Shown: positions 1 through 5,557 of the stretch, one piece after another
Position numbering within the stretch: position 1 is the stretch's first letter
Layout: every line of letters begins with the position of its first letter
Assembly: GCA_031290815.1 (NCBI GenBank)
Contig: JAISLO010000086.1
Location: 1-6,085, forward strand
Length of the DNA stretch: 6,085 bases
Source: Synergistaceae bacterium
GTDB lineage: Bacteria > Synergistota > Synergistia > Synergistales > Synergistaceae
Reading direction: 5' to 3'
Made by a program: the position numbers and the translations under genes
The notes under the pieces: generated by a model
Database searches by the model: none
Told to the model about the DNA's origin: nothing
Seen by the model: the letters and a program-made list of their open reading frames with translations, nothing else

Positions 1-94
1 CTGCACTCAAGCCATTGAACCGCCGTATACGGGTCCGTACGTACGGTGGTGTGGGAGGACGGCCGCCCAAATAATGCGCGGCCTCCTACCCGAT
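1..94 (+). mobile_element. 3' end of a group II intron (domains V and VI), probably class C
   Basis: This is the 3' catalytic end of a self-splicing retroelement; its 5' part and any intron-encoded reverse transcriptase lie outside the window. Domain V is seen at 19-50. A nine-pair lower stem (19-27 with 42-50) leads to a two-base CG bulge (40-41), then a four-pair upper stem (28-31 with 36-39) and a small loop. The catalytic triad reads CGC (21-23), and its middle G22 forms a wobble pair with T47, as the triad G does in known introns. A CGC rather than AGC triad is typical of class C. Domain VI follows at 53-91: GGG and AGGA pair with UCCU and CCC around a bulged A88, the presumed branch-point adenosine, with an inner GCCGC/GCGGC stem (62-66 with 78-82). 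The intron probably ends in CCCGAU at 94, placing A88 seven bases from the splice site; 95 is an alternative end. The fold was paired by hand. Confidence 0.85.
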
Positions 95-119
95 TCAAAC
101 GCCGGAGCGTCAGTCAGAA

Positions 120-278
120 TCAAGTGACATGACATATCTCATACGGAAACGGGAATGCAACGTCCTGCTGTACGAAAATCCCCATCTTCTTTCCAGGCTG
201 AATCGTTATCGTCGGCCGTATGTCACTCGCCTTATTCATGATCTTCGTCCCCATGTCCAGTATGAAACAGGCCAGGCT
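120..278 (-). pseudogene. C-terminal remnant of a VirB10/TrbI-type conjugation protein
   Basis: Reading the minus strand from 278 down to a TGA at 120-122 gives 52 residues containing DMGTKIMNKASDIRPTITIQPG and then a hydrophobic tail ending near FPFPYE. VirB10/TrbI proteins, which span the envelope in type IV secretion and conjugation machines, end in the same way: a polar helix, an N-(I/L)-x-P-T-(I/L)-x-I-(R/Q)-P-G turn, a strand with a valine-rich core, and a short end with PY. I recognised this from memory and no search was run. The frame is closed upstream by TAA at 279-281. The sequence beyond that, in all three minus-strand frames up to about 330, shows no recognisable continuation, so only the last tenth or so of a gene is left. 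A short independent ORF from the ATG at 252-254 (44 residues) is possible but has no convincing ribosome-binding site that I could identify. The fragment sits 25 bases from the intron end, consistent with a decayed integrated plasmid or conjugative element. Confidence 0.65.
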
Positions 279-323
279 TTAGGCGGCGAGATCCCTGGGG
301 CTATATAGGTGCGATAAATTGTA

Positions 324-368
324 ACTCCCAGCGGCGATGCGGTGTAATTGACTATGGCGCCTGGGAGT
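324..368. repeat. Inverted repeat flanking and entering the promoter (possible operator)
   Basis: The arms ACTCCCAG (324-331) and CTGGGAGT (361-368) are perfect 8-base inverted copies separated by 29 bases. The left arm lies just upstream of the -35 hexamer and the right arm lies inside the -35/-10 spacer. Arm centres are 37 bp apart, about three and a half helical turns. This arrangement could bind a repressor or activator, but an eight-base match could also be chance. Confidence 0.4.
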
Positions 369-376
369 AATATAAT
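348..376 (+). promoter_or_regulatory. Sigma-70-type promoter for the DUF4418-ABC operon
   Basis: TTGACT at 348-353 (five of six to the -35 consensus) is followed by an exact 17-bp spacer and a perfect TATAAT at 371-376. Transcription would begin near 383, leaving a 5' leader of about 70 bases before the first gene at 453. This is the best-matching promoter in the window and suggests fairly strong expression unless it is repressed. Confidence 0.8.
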
Positions 377-452
377 CGGCATTGAGTTAGTCTGATATTA
401 CTTTGGCGGCCCATTATAGAACTTGTGCGCGGCTCATAGGGGGAGATAATTA

Positions 453-872
453 ATGAAAAACAGGATTATCAGCGGAGTGGGCGCGATCATCATGGGGTTG
501 CTCATCGCTCTCGGTCCTCAGTTTCTTTTCAAACTTTGCGCGCCGATGGAAGGCGGCCGTTGGATGAAGTGCCACTGGACGGGACAGGCGGAGATCGGCG
601 TCGGATTTCTAATGGCCGTGCTCGGCGTGGGGTTGTTGATATCCGCGTCCGAAGAAGTTCGATTGGGTCTGAGCCTGTCGCTCCTTTTCACTGGGGGGCT
701 CGCGCTGTCGCTTCCGCACGCTCTGATCGGCGGCTGCGAGATGGCGAGGATGCCCTGCCGCGCAGTGACTTTCCCGTCGCTGACCGTGATCGGCGTCCTG
801 TCGATCGTCGGGTTTGCGATCAACTCGTCTTATCTATACCGCAAACGGCGCGTGGGGGTTCCGCAGTTATGA
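453..872 (+). CDS. DUF4418-like four-helix membrane protein with paired extracytoplasmic cysteines
   Basis: This 139-residue protein has four predicted membrane helices (about 6-28, 45-65, 70-92 and 108-128) and ends in a basic YRKRR tail, which puts both termini in the cytoplasm by the positive-inside rule. That topology places all four cysteines, C29, C40 (in MKCHW), C95 (in IGGC) and C102 (in MPC), on the outer face in the two external loops. The size, helix pattern and the MKC...GGC...MPC cysteines match what I recall of the DUF4418 family, whose biochemical function is not established to my knowledge. The start is supported by the strong site AGGGGGAG at 438-445, about seven bases before ATG. 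The stop overlaps the next start (ATGA, 869-872), so it is probably co-translated with the ABC permease. Binding of a metal ion or disulfide exchange by the cysteines is inference. Confidence 0.75.
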   Translation: MKNRIISGVGAIIMGLLIALGPQFLFKLCAPMEGGRWMKCHWTGQAEIGVGFLMAVLGVGLLISASEEVRLGLSLSLLFTGGLALSLPHALIGGCEMARMPCRAVTFPSLTVIGVLSIVGFAINSSYLYRKRRVGVPQL

Positions 873-2089
873 GGAGAAGATCATTTCTCACGTTTTCGGA
901 CGTAGTAGTTTCCAACTTGAAACGCAGGCCGTTCCGCAGCTTCTGCCTCATCTCGCTGGTCGCGGTACTCGCCTTCGTATTGTTTGGAGGGTCGTTGATC
1001 ACCTGCAGCCTGATCAACGGAACGGACGGGCTGGCAAAAAGGCTGGGAGCGGACATCCTGATCGTCCCTAAGGGATACGATAAGATGGTAGAGGGGATTC
1101 TGCTGCGCGGCGAACCAAGCACGTTTTACATGAGCGCGGATTGGATTGGGAAAATTTCACAGATCGAGGGAGTTCGGTCCGTGTCGCCGCATCTGTTTGT
1201 CGCCTCTCTCAGCGCCGAGTGCTGTTCCGTTCCGATTCAGCTGATAGGATTCGATCAAAAGACGGATTTCATCGTGACCCCCTGGCTCAGGACTTCTCTG
1301 CCAGGGGAGCTGGGCGACGACGAAATAGTCATCGGGGGCTCCGTTTCCGGAAAGGTCGGAAGTGAGCTGATGTTCTTCGACCGCGGCTATCGTATAGCCG
1401 CGAAAATGGAAAACACTGGGACCGGCTTCGACTCCTCCGTTTTTATGACCATGAAAGCAGCGAGAAGGGCGGCTGGTGATTACGTCTCGATGGGCGGAAC
1501 GTTCTCTCCGCCTGAGGAGTCCATCTCCTCAGTTGTCGTGCTGATCGAGGAGGGGTTTACGGCCGTCGGCATGACGAGAAAGATCAACAGCACATTTGGA
1601 TACGGCAAGAGCGGAATCGTAGTGGTTCCAACAAGGACGATCATAGGCAGCGTGTCGGGTGGGCTGCGCGCCATGACAGCGTTTACCGTCATCCTCGTCG
1701 TCATCCTGTGGGTATTGTCCGTCTTGGTGCTGACCATCGTCTTTTCCGTCACTCTCAACGAGAGAAAGCAGGAGTTCGGGATACTGCGTTCTCTTGGCAT
1801 CACCCGAAAGAAGCTAATCGCGCTGGTTTTCCTAGAGTCGGGGGCCATAAGCTTCACAGGGGCCGCGGCGGGCGTTTTCCTCTCCGCCTTGCTGGTGTTT
1901 CCCTTCAGGACATACATACAGGAAACTATCGGCATGCCGTATATGCAGCCGTCCTTTGAAAAAATGCTGGCAATCGCCGCCGCGAGTCTGATTTTGTCCT
2001 TCGCGACAGGCCCGCTGGCCTCGCTGTTCTCGTCCTCCAAGATGGGAAACAGCGACGCCTACGTCGTCATCAGGGATGGCGGCTTATGA
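869..2089 (+). CDS. FtsX/MacB-family ABC transporter permease
   Basis: This 406-residue inner-membrane permease has the MacB-type layout. A first helix (about 24-48) is followed by a large extracytoplasmic domain (about 50-265) and three C-terminal helices (about 269-295, 315-347 and 364-388). Between helices 2 and 3 is the family's cytoplasmic coupling segment NERKQEFGILRSLG (297-310), which contacts the ATPase. Such proteins generally work as mechanotransmission machines acting on periplasmic partners or substrates rather than as classical channels. The external domain carries an adjacent pair C118-C119 (SAECCS). The reading frame is open back to 536, but the ATG at 869 is the better start: it overlaps the upstream stop as ATGA, follows GGGGG at 854-858, and begins a normal basic N-terminus just before helix 1. 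The longer version would merely translate the upstream gene in the wrong frame. A homodimer with two copies of the next gene's ATPase is expected. Substrate is unknown. Confidence 0.92.
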   Translation: MRRRSFLTFSDVVVSNLKRRPFRSFCLISLVAVLAFVLFGGSLITCSLINGTDGLAKRLGADILIVPKGYDKMVEGILLRGEPSTFYMSADWIGKISQIEGVRSVSPHLFVASLSAECCSVPIQLIGFDQKTDFIVTPWLRTSLPGELGDDEIVIGGSVSGKVGSELMFFDRGYRIAAKMENTGTGFDSSVFMTMKAARRAAGDYVSMGGTFSPPEESISSVVVLIEEGFTAVGMTRKINSTFGYGKSGIVVVPTRTIIGSVSGGLRAMTAFTVILVVILWVLSVLVLTIVFSVTLNERKQEFGILRSLGITRKKLIALVFLESGAISFTGAAAGVFLSALLVFPFRTYIQETIGMPYMQPSFEKMLAIAAASLILSFATGPLASLFSSSKMGNSDAYVVIRDGGL

Positions 2090-2751
2090 TCCTTGAAGCG
2101 CGTGAGATAAAGAAGCAATACCACCGGGATAACATTCTGTTTTCAGCTGTCAACGACGTTTCGCTGTCGATCGGCGAAGGAGAGTTTGTCTGCATCGTCG
2201 GGCGCTCAGGGAGCGGGAAAAGCACCCTGCTGAATATATTGGCTGGACTCCTGACCCCGACTTCAGGCAGCGTCAGCTTCGAGGGACGGGAGTACGGAGG
2301 GATGAATGACGGCGAGCTCTCAAGGCTGAGGAATACGCGCCTCGGCTACATCATGCAGGGGCACAACGTTCTCTCCAATTTCACCGTGCTGCAGAACGTG
2401 CTTCTCCCGCATATTTTTTTCAAACGCGACGACGATCCAACCGACAGGGCGCTCTCACTGCTGGAACAAGTCGGCCTCCGTCCGCTCGCGTCGCAGTATC
2501 CATCCAGCCTTTCCGGCGGAGAGCTGCACCGCGTTTCGATAGCGAGGGCGTTGCTGATGTCACCGGGACTGTTGATAGCGGACGAGCCGACCGGAGATTT
2601 GGACGAGGAGACAGTGTCCGAAATCATGGGGCTCTTTGCCGGCATCGTGAGCAAAGGAACTGCCGTATTGATGGTCACTCATAATTCAGATGCCGCAAGC
2701 TATGCGGATCGGATGTACACCATGCAGTCGGGCAGATTATCCGAGATGTGA
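2086..2751 (+). CDS. LolD/MacB-type ABC transporter ATP-binding protein
   Basis: This 221-residue cytoplasmic ATPase is full length for the LolD/MacB/FtsE class and has every motif intact. The Walker A motif is GRSGSGKST (39-47), the Q-loop glutamine is Q91, the signature is LSGGE (142-146), Walker B is LLIADEPTGDLD (162-173) with catalytic E167, and the switch histidine is H199. The DEPTGDLD sequence and the small size are typical of partners of FtsX-like permeases. Its start overlaps the permease stop by four bases (ATGA, 2086-2089), with AGGGA at 2072-2076 as ribosome-binding site, so the two are translationally coupled and probably form one complex. It is the last gene of the operon, being followed seven bases later by a strong terminator. 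Family membership is secure; the transported or remodelled substrate cannot be read from the sequence. Confidence 0.95.
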   Translation: MILEAREIKKQYHRDNILFSAVNDVSLSIGEGEFVCIVGRSGSGKSTLLNILAGLLTPTSGSVSFEGREYGGMNDGELSRLRNTRLGYIMQGHNVLSNFTVLQNVLLPHIFFKRDDDPTDRALSLLEQVGLRPLASQYPSSLSGGELHRVSIARALLMSPGLLIADEPTGDLDEETVSEIMGLFAGIVSKGTAVLMVTHNSDAASYADRMYTMQSGRLSEM

Positions 2752-2757
2752 CTCCCC

Positions 2758-2793
2758 GTCCTCGGCGCAGCGCCGGGGACTTCTTCTTTTTTC
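2758..2793 (+). terminator. Rho-independent terminator of the ABC operon
   Basis: A ten-pair GC-rich stem (2758-2767 with 2771-2780, one T-G wobble) closes on a three-base CAG loop and is followed by a T-rich run (2781-2792, ending in six consecutive Ts). It starts seven bases after the ATPase stop codon and should end transcription from the promoter at 348-376. Confidence 0.93.
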
Positions 2794-2822
2794 TGAAACG
2801 CCGGCAACTGATATGATATACT
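2793..2822 (+). promoter_or_regulatory. Possible upstream promoter for the small membrane-protein gene
   Basis: CTGAAA (2793-2798, four of six to the -35 consensus) lies 18 bp upstream of TATACT (2817-2822, five of six to the -10 consensus), directly after the terminator. If used, it would give a leader of about 130 bases that spans the inverted repeats at 2838-2917. It is the weaker of two candidates. Confidence 0.35.
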
Positions 2823-2837
2823 TTAAACGGCATGAGC

Positions 2838-2917
2838 GACAGATAAAACAGCGACCGCCGACCGCTCGACTAAGGCGCTATAAGTCGCAATTTAAATCTG
2901 TCATTTGCGGCTGTTTT
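2838..2917. repeat. Two crossing inverted repeats upstream of the small gene
   Basis: GACAGAT (2838-2844) is complementary to ATCTGTC (2896-2902), and the adjacent AAAACAGC (2845-2852) is complementary to GCTGTTTT (2910-2917). Their order means the two stems cannot nest. In RNA they would be a pseudoknot or alternative hairpins; in DNA they could be paired protein-binding sites. The right-hand elements overlap the -35 hexamer and spacer of the promoter at 2898-2926. The matches are only seven and eight bases long. Confidence 0.35.
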
Positions 2918-2926
2918 AAGTATAAT
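2898..2926 (+). promoter_or_regulatory. Promoter of the small membrane-protein gene
   Basis: A perfect TATAAT (2921-2926) follows CTGTCA (2898-2903, four of six to the -35 consensus) with a 17-bp spacer. Transcription would start near 2933, about 30 bases before the UUG start codon. Confidence 0.65.
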
Positions 2927-2962
2927 GGCTGTGCTGACTGTCTCATATTGGGGGGAACCGGT

Positions 2963-3340
2963 TTGTTCAGGCTGATGAGAACGTTGTTCTTCCTTGGGCT
3001 TGCAATAATCATTGGGTTCGGCGCCGTTGCGGCGTTCGTTCCCGTTCCGGGCCTCGTCACCTTTGATAAAGAGCAGATCCGGAAGTCAACCTCCGTCAAG
3101 GCGGCCGTGCGTAAATCTTCCGGTTCGAAACCAAAAACAAAGGACGGAATGACGCCGGGTTCCGCCGTCAAAGCGAATGTAAAGGTCAAGAAAGCGCGTG
3201 ACGCTGGGGAAAATGCAGGAAAAGATCTCAGCGGAACGGAAGAGATAGAAAAAATACTCGACGGAGAAGAAAGCGTCCAATTCAGAAAAAAAATGAAAAA
3301 GATCATCGAATTGATAGAAAGGGCATGGGGCAGGATTTGA
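2963..3340 (+). CDS. Small lysine-rich single-pass membrane protein, function unknown
   Basis: I do not recognise this 125-residue protein. It begins with a short basic end and one hydrophobic helix (about 7-28, reading into AVAAFVPVPG). This could be a membrane anchor or an uncleaved signal, as no clean signal-peptidase site is obvious. Residues 36-90 are polar and rich in Lys, Ser and Gly, and look disordered. Residues 92-122 are strongly charged (EEIEKILDGEE, then RKKMKKIIELIER) and probably form an amphipathic helix or short coiled coil. The start is taken as UUG at 2963 because GGGGGA (2951-2956) lies six bases upstream; the in-frame ATG at 2975 would be about 18 bases from that site. 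The frame is open back to 2690, but that part overlaps the ATPase gene, the terminator and both promoters and is not coding. It stands alone between the two operons, and no convincing terminator follows it before the thr promoter. Confidence 0.7.
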   Translation: MFRLMRTLFFLGLAIIIGFGAVAAFVPVPGLVTFDKEQIRKSTSVKAAVRKSSGSKPKTKDGMTPGSAVKANVKVKKARDAGENAGKDLSGTEEIEKILDGEESVQFRKKMKKIIELIERAWGRI

Positions 3341-3370
3341 CTCGGCGGAGCCGCTGCGATAAATTGGGGC

Positions 3371-3401
3371 TTGACATAACGGCTCTTTTGAATAGTATTA
3401 T
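3371..3401 (+). promoter_or_regulatory. Probable promoter of the thrC-thrB-aspartate kinase operon
   Basis: A perfect -35 hexamer TTGACA (3371-3376) is followed by two overlapping -10 candidates: TAGTAT (3393-3398, 16-bp spacer) and TATTAT (3396-3401, five of six but a 19-bp spacer). Transcription would start near 3405-3408. The terminator at 3455-3489 would then lie within the leader, upstream of thrC. Confidence 0.65.
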
Positions 3402-3454
3402 CAACGTGACAAGGGGTGAATTTTCTAAAGTCAAACATGGTGGAATCAGCGGAG

Positions 3455-3489
3455 TCCCTGCCTCCTGCCGGAGGCGGGGAGTGTTTTTT
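3455..3489 (+). terminator. Intrinsic terminator in the thr leader (probable attenuator)
   Basis: TCCCTGCCTCC (3455-3465) pairs over eleven bases with GGAGGCGGGGA (3470-3480), with one wobble, around a TGCC loop. Six Ts follow at 3484-3489. It sits between the TTGACA promoter and thrC with no obvious promoter after it, so polymerase must read through to express the operon. This suggests transcription attenuation. A small competing hairpin is possible: CAG and GAG in 3447-3454 can pair with CTC and CTG in 3462-3467, which would disrupt the terminator's 5' arm. No Thr- or Ile-rich leader peptide is visible. It may instead simply end transcripts from the upstream small gene. Confidence 0.85.
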
Positions 3490-3554
3490 AGATGCGTCAG
3501 GAGTTGCGCCGATTCGATCTCAAATTGGCGTTTGCCTGTTTGGAGGAATGACTG

Positions 3555-4595
3555 ATGGGTGTTTTGAAGCGATATGGCGAATACCTTCCCGTTACGAAAA
3601 AAACTCCGGCGGTGAATCTCGAGGAGGGGAGCACGCCCCTGGTCCTCCTGGACCGGATCGGCTCCAGCCTCGGAATTGAGCTGTGGGGAAAGCTCGAGGG
3701 GTGCAATCCAACTGGCTCGTTCAAGGATCGCGGGATGGTTCTGGCCGTGGCAAAGGCGATGGAGGACGGTGCCAGCGCGTTTGTATGCGCGTCCACCGGC
3801 AACACATCCGCGTCAGCTGCGGCATATGCCGCGCACGTCGGAGCGCCCTGCTATGTGCTGCTGCCGTCTGGCAAGGTCGCAATGGGAAAACTCGCTCAGG
3901 CGCTCATATACGGCGCTCGGGTCATAGCCGTCGACGGCAATTTCGACAGAACATTGGAGATGGCCCGCGAGGCGTCCGCCAAATGCGGTTTCGCAATCGT
4001 GAACTCGGTCAATCCTTACAGGCTGATCTCCCAGAGGACGGGCGCGTGGGAGATATGCGAGTCCCTAGGGGATGCTCCGGACCTGCACGCGATTCCGGTC
4101 GGCAACGCCGGGAATATCAGCGCGTATTGGGCCGGCTACAAGGAATTTCGCGAGCGCGGAAGATCAAAAAAACTGCCCAGAATGATGGGTTTTCAAGCCG
4201 AGGGCGCCGCTCCGCTCGTGACTGGCATGGCATGTCCGGTCCCGGAGACCGTGGCTACGGCCATACGCATCGGCAACCCCGTCAGCGCACATCTGGCGAG
4301 GGAAGCCGTCCGCGAATCCGGCGGCGAGTTCAACTCGGTGACGGATGCGGAGATACTGGAGGCGCAGAAGATACTCGCCGCCCGGGGCGGGATTTTCGCC
4401 GAGCCGGCATCCTGCGCTCCCCTGGCCGGACTGATAAAGTTGAAAAAATCGGGCCTCCTGCCGGAGGGATCTCGGGTCGTCATGGTGCTGACCGGCAACG
4501 GACTGAAGGACCCGGACACGGCGTTGTCTCAGGTCGAAAAGCCGGTCGCCATAGGCGGGACGATTGAGGATCTGATGGAGGCGCTCAGACAGTGA
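3555..4595 (+). CDS. thrC: Threonine synthase
   Basis: This enzyme converts O-phospho-L-homoserine to L-threonine and phosphate, the last step of threonine synthesis, using pyridoxal phosphate in the cytoplasm. At 346 residues it belongs to the short (Bacillus/archaeal-like) fold-type II threonine synthases. The cofactor lysine is K57 in NPTGSFKDRGM (51-61). The substrate- and cofactor-binding loop is STGNTSAS (80-87). The phosphate-binding glycine-rich loop is PVGNAGN (181-187), and TGNGLKDPD (313-321) near the C-terminus is the usual family end motif. The start is fixed by GGAGGAA at 3542-3548, six bases before ATG. The last bases overlap the GTG start of thrB (GTGA, 4592-4595), so the two are translationally coupled. 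All key residues are present and nothing suggests decay. Confidence 0.96.
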   Translation: MGVLKRYGEYLPVTKKTPAVNLEEGSTPLVLLDRIGSSLGIELWGKLEGCNPTGSFKDRGMVLAVAKAMEDGASAFVCASTGNTSASAAAYAAHVGAPCYVLLPSGKVAMGKLAQALIYGARVIAVDGNFDRTLEMAREASAKCGFAIVNSVNPYRLISQRTGAWEICESLGDAPDLHAIPVGNAGNISAYWAGYKEFRERGRSKKLPRMMGFQAEGAAPLVTGMACPVPETVATAIRIGNPVSAHLAREAVRESGGEFNSVTDAEILEAQKILAARGGIFAEPASCAPLAGLIKLKKSGLLPEGSRVVMVLTGNGLKDPDTALSQVEKPVAIGGTIEDLMEALRQ

Positions 4596-5536
4596 CAGCG
4601 ACAGCACCTATTATCCGCGTCATGACGCCGGCAACCAGCGCTAACCTCGGCTCCGGCTTCGACTCGCTGGGAATGGCGCTGTCGCTTTATAACGTGTTCA
4701 CCGTCACGGAACTCCTGCCAAAGGGAGAATTTCGCTCGGACGTCATCGGAGAGGGCGCGCGAGAGCTGACCAGCGCGGACTCGAATCTTGTGGTGCAGAG
4801 TTACATCGATGCCTGCCGGATGTGGAACGTGGAAGGTCAGGGGTTCGGCATCGTCTCGCACAATGTCATCCCCCTCTGCCGGGGGTTGGGCAGTTCGGCG
4901 GGGGCAGTGGTGGCCGGCGTTCTGATCGCGGACTCGCTCTGCCGGGTCGGCGCGTCTGAGACGGATCTGCTCAGAATGATGACCAGGATAGAGGGACATC
5001 CCGACAACGTTGCCCCGTGTTACCTCGGCGGGATGACGGTTAGCGCCTGGGATGGCCAGGACCTGCGTTATGTCAGGTTCCCGTCCCTGCCCGGCGACAT
5101 GCACGTCGTGGTGGCAGTGCCGGACGTCAGGGTGCGGACCAAGGATGCGAGAGAGGCCCTTCCGAACAAGGTGGAATTTGGGGATGCCGTGTTCAACCTG
5201 GGACGGGCTGCGCTCCTGACCGCCGCTTGGGCTGCTGGCAGGTGGGATCTGCTGTCCTGGGGCATGGACGACAGGCTGCACCAGCAGTACAGGGCGCGAT
5301 TGTTCCCGGGCGGAGATGTGATCATGGACAGGGTCCGCGGCATACCAGGCTGTCTAGGCGTGGCGATCAGCGGCTCGGGCCCGAGCGTGATAGCCCTGGT
5401 CAAGGGAAAGCCGAGGCTGGTCGCCGAGGCAATGTGCGCCACTTTTTCGGAATACGGTGTCGACTCGCTTTTCTTCGTGTTAGAGGGAAACGCCGACGGC
5501 GCGCGCATTGAGACGCGGATAGACGCGCGAGCGTAG
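4592..5536 (+). CDS. thrB: Homoserine kinase
   Basis: This GHMP-family kinase phosphorylates homoserine with ATP to give O-phosphohomoserine, the substrate of the ThrC encoded just upstream. It is 314 residues, normal for the family. Motif 1, PATSANLGSGFDSLG (13-27), is the conserved N-terminal segment. Motif 2, PLCRGLGSSAG (94-104), is the phosphate-binding loop. EGHPDN (134-139) is a conserved active-site segment, RTKDAREALP (182-191) is another conserved block, and SGSGPSV (260-266) is the C-terminal motif 3. The start is GTG at 4592, which overlaps the thrC stop and has GGAGG ten bases upstream (4577-4581). An in-frame ATG at 4622 would remove the first conserved strand (IIRV) and is less likely. 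The order thrC then thrB means the pathway genes are in reverse reaction order. Confidence 0.96.
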   Translation: MTATAPIIRVMTPATSANLGSGFDSLGMALSLYNVFTVTELLPKGEFRSDVIGEGARELTSADSNLVVQSYIDACRMWNVEGQGFGIVSHNVIPLCRGLGSSAGAVVAGVLIADSLCRVGASETDLLRMMTRIEGHPDNVAPCYLGGMTVSAWDGQDLRYVRFPSLPGDMHVVVAVPDVRVRTKDAREALPNKVEFGDAVFNLGRAALLTAAWAAGRWDLLSWGMDDRLHQQYRARLFPGGDVIMDRVRGIPGCLGVAISGSGPSVIALVKGKPRLVAEAMCATFSEYGVDSLFFVLEGNADGARIETRIDARA

Positions 5537-5557
5537 GCAGGAGCGGTGTGTGATAAA

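Noticed and set aside
536..868. Upstream extension of the permease reading frame, which would give a 517-residue protein
   Set aside because: It overlaps the DUF4418-like gene in another frame, reads as Arg/Asp-rich out-of-frame sequence, and the ATG at 869 has a coupled ATGA start and normal permease N-terminus.
3341..3360. Small hairpin CGGC-GGA-GCCG just after the orphan gene as a terminator
   Set aside because: Only four pairs with a three-base loop and no T-run afterwards.
310..3366. Exact 12-base repeat TGCGATAAATTG at 310-321 and 3355-3366, each upstream of a promoter
   Set aside because: About one such 12-base coincidence is expected by chance in a 6-kb window, and the distances to the two -35 hexamers differ (26 versus 4 bases).
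3364..3420. Broken inverted repeat (ATT, CTTG, ACG, TTGA with TCAA, CGT, CAAG, AAT) across the thr promoter, considered as a stem I-like RNA
   Set aside because: Pairs are only three to four bases each with large internal loops, and the stretch contains the promoter itself, so it would mostly not be transcribed.
3683..4567. 294-codon + strand frame inside thrC
   Set aside because: Arg/Gly-rich shadow of thrC in a GC-rich region; thrC itself has all its catalytic motifs.
4529..5281. 250-codon minus-strand frame opposite thrB
   Set aside because: His/Arg/Pro-rich composition typical of the antisense of a real gene, no recognisable domain, and thrB is intact.
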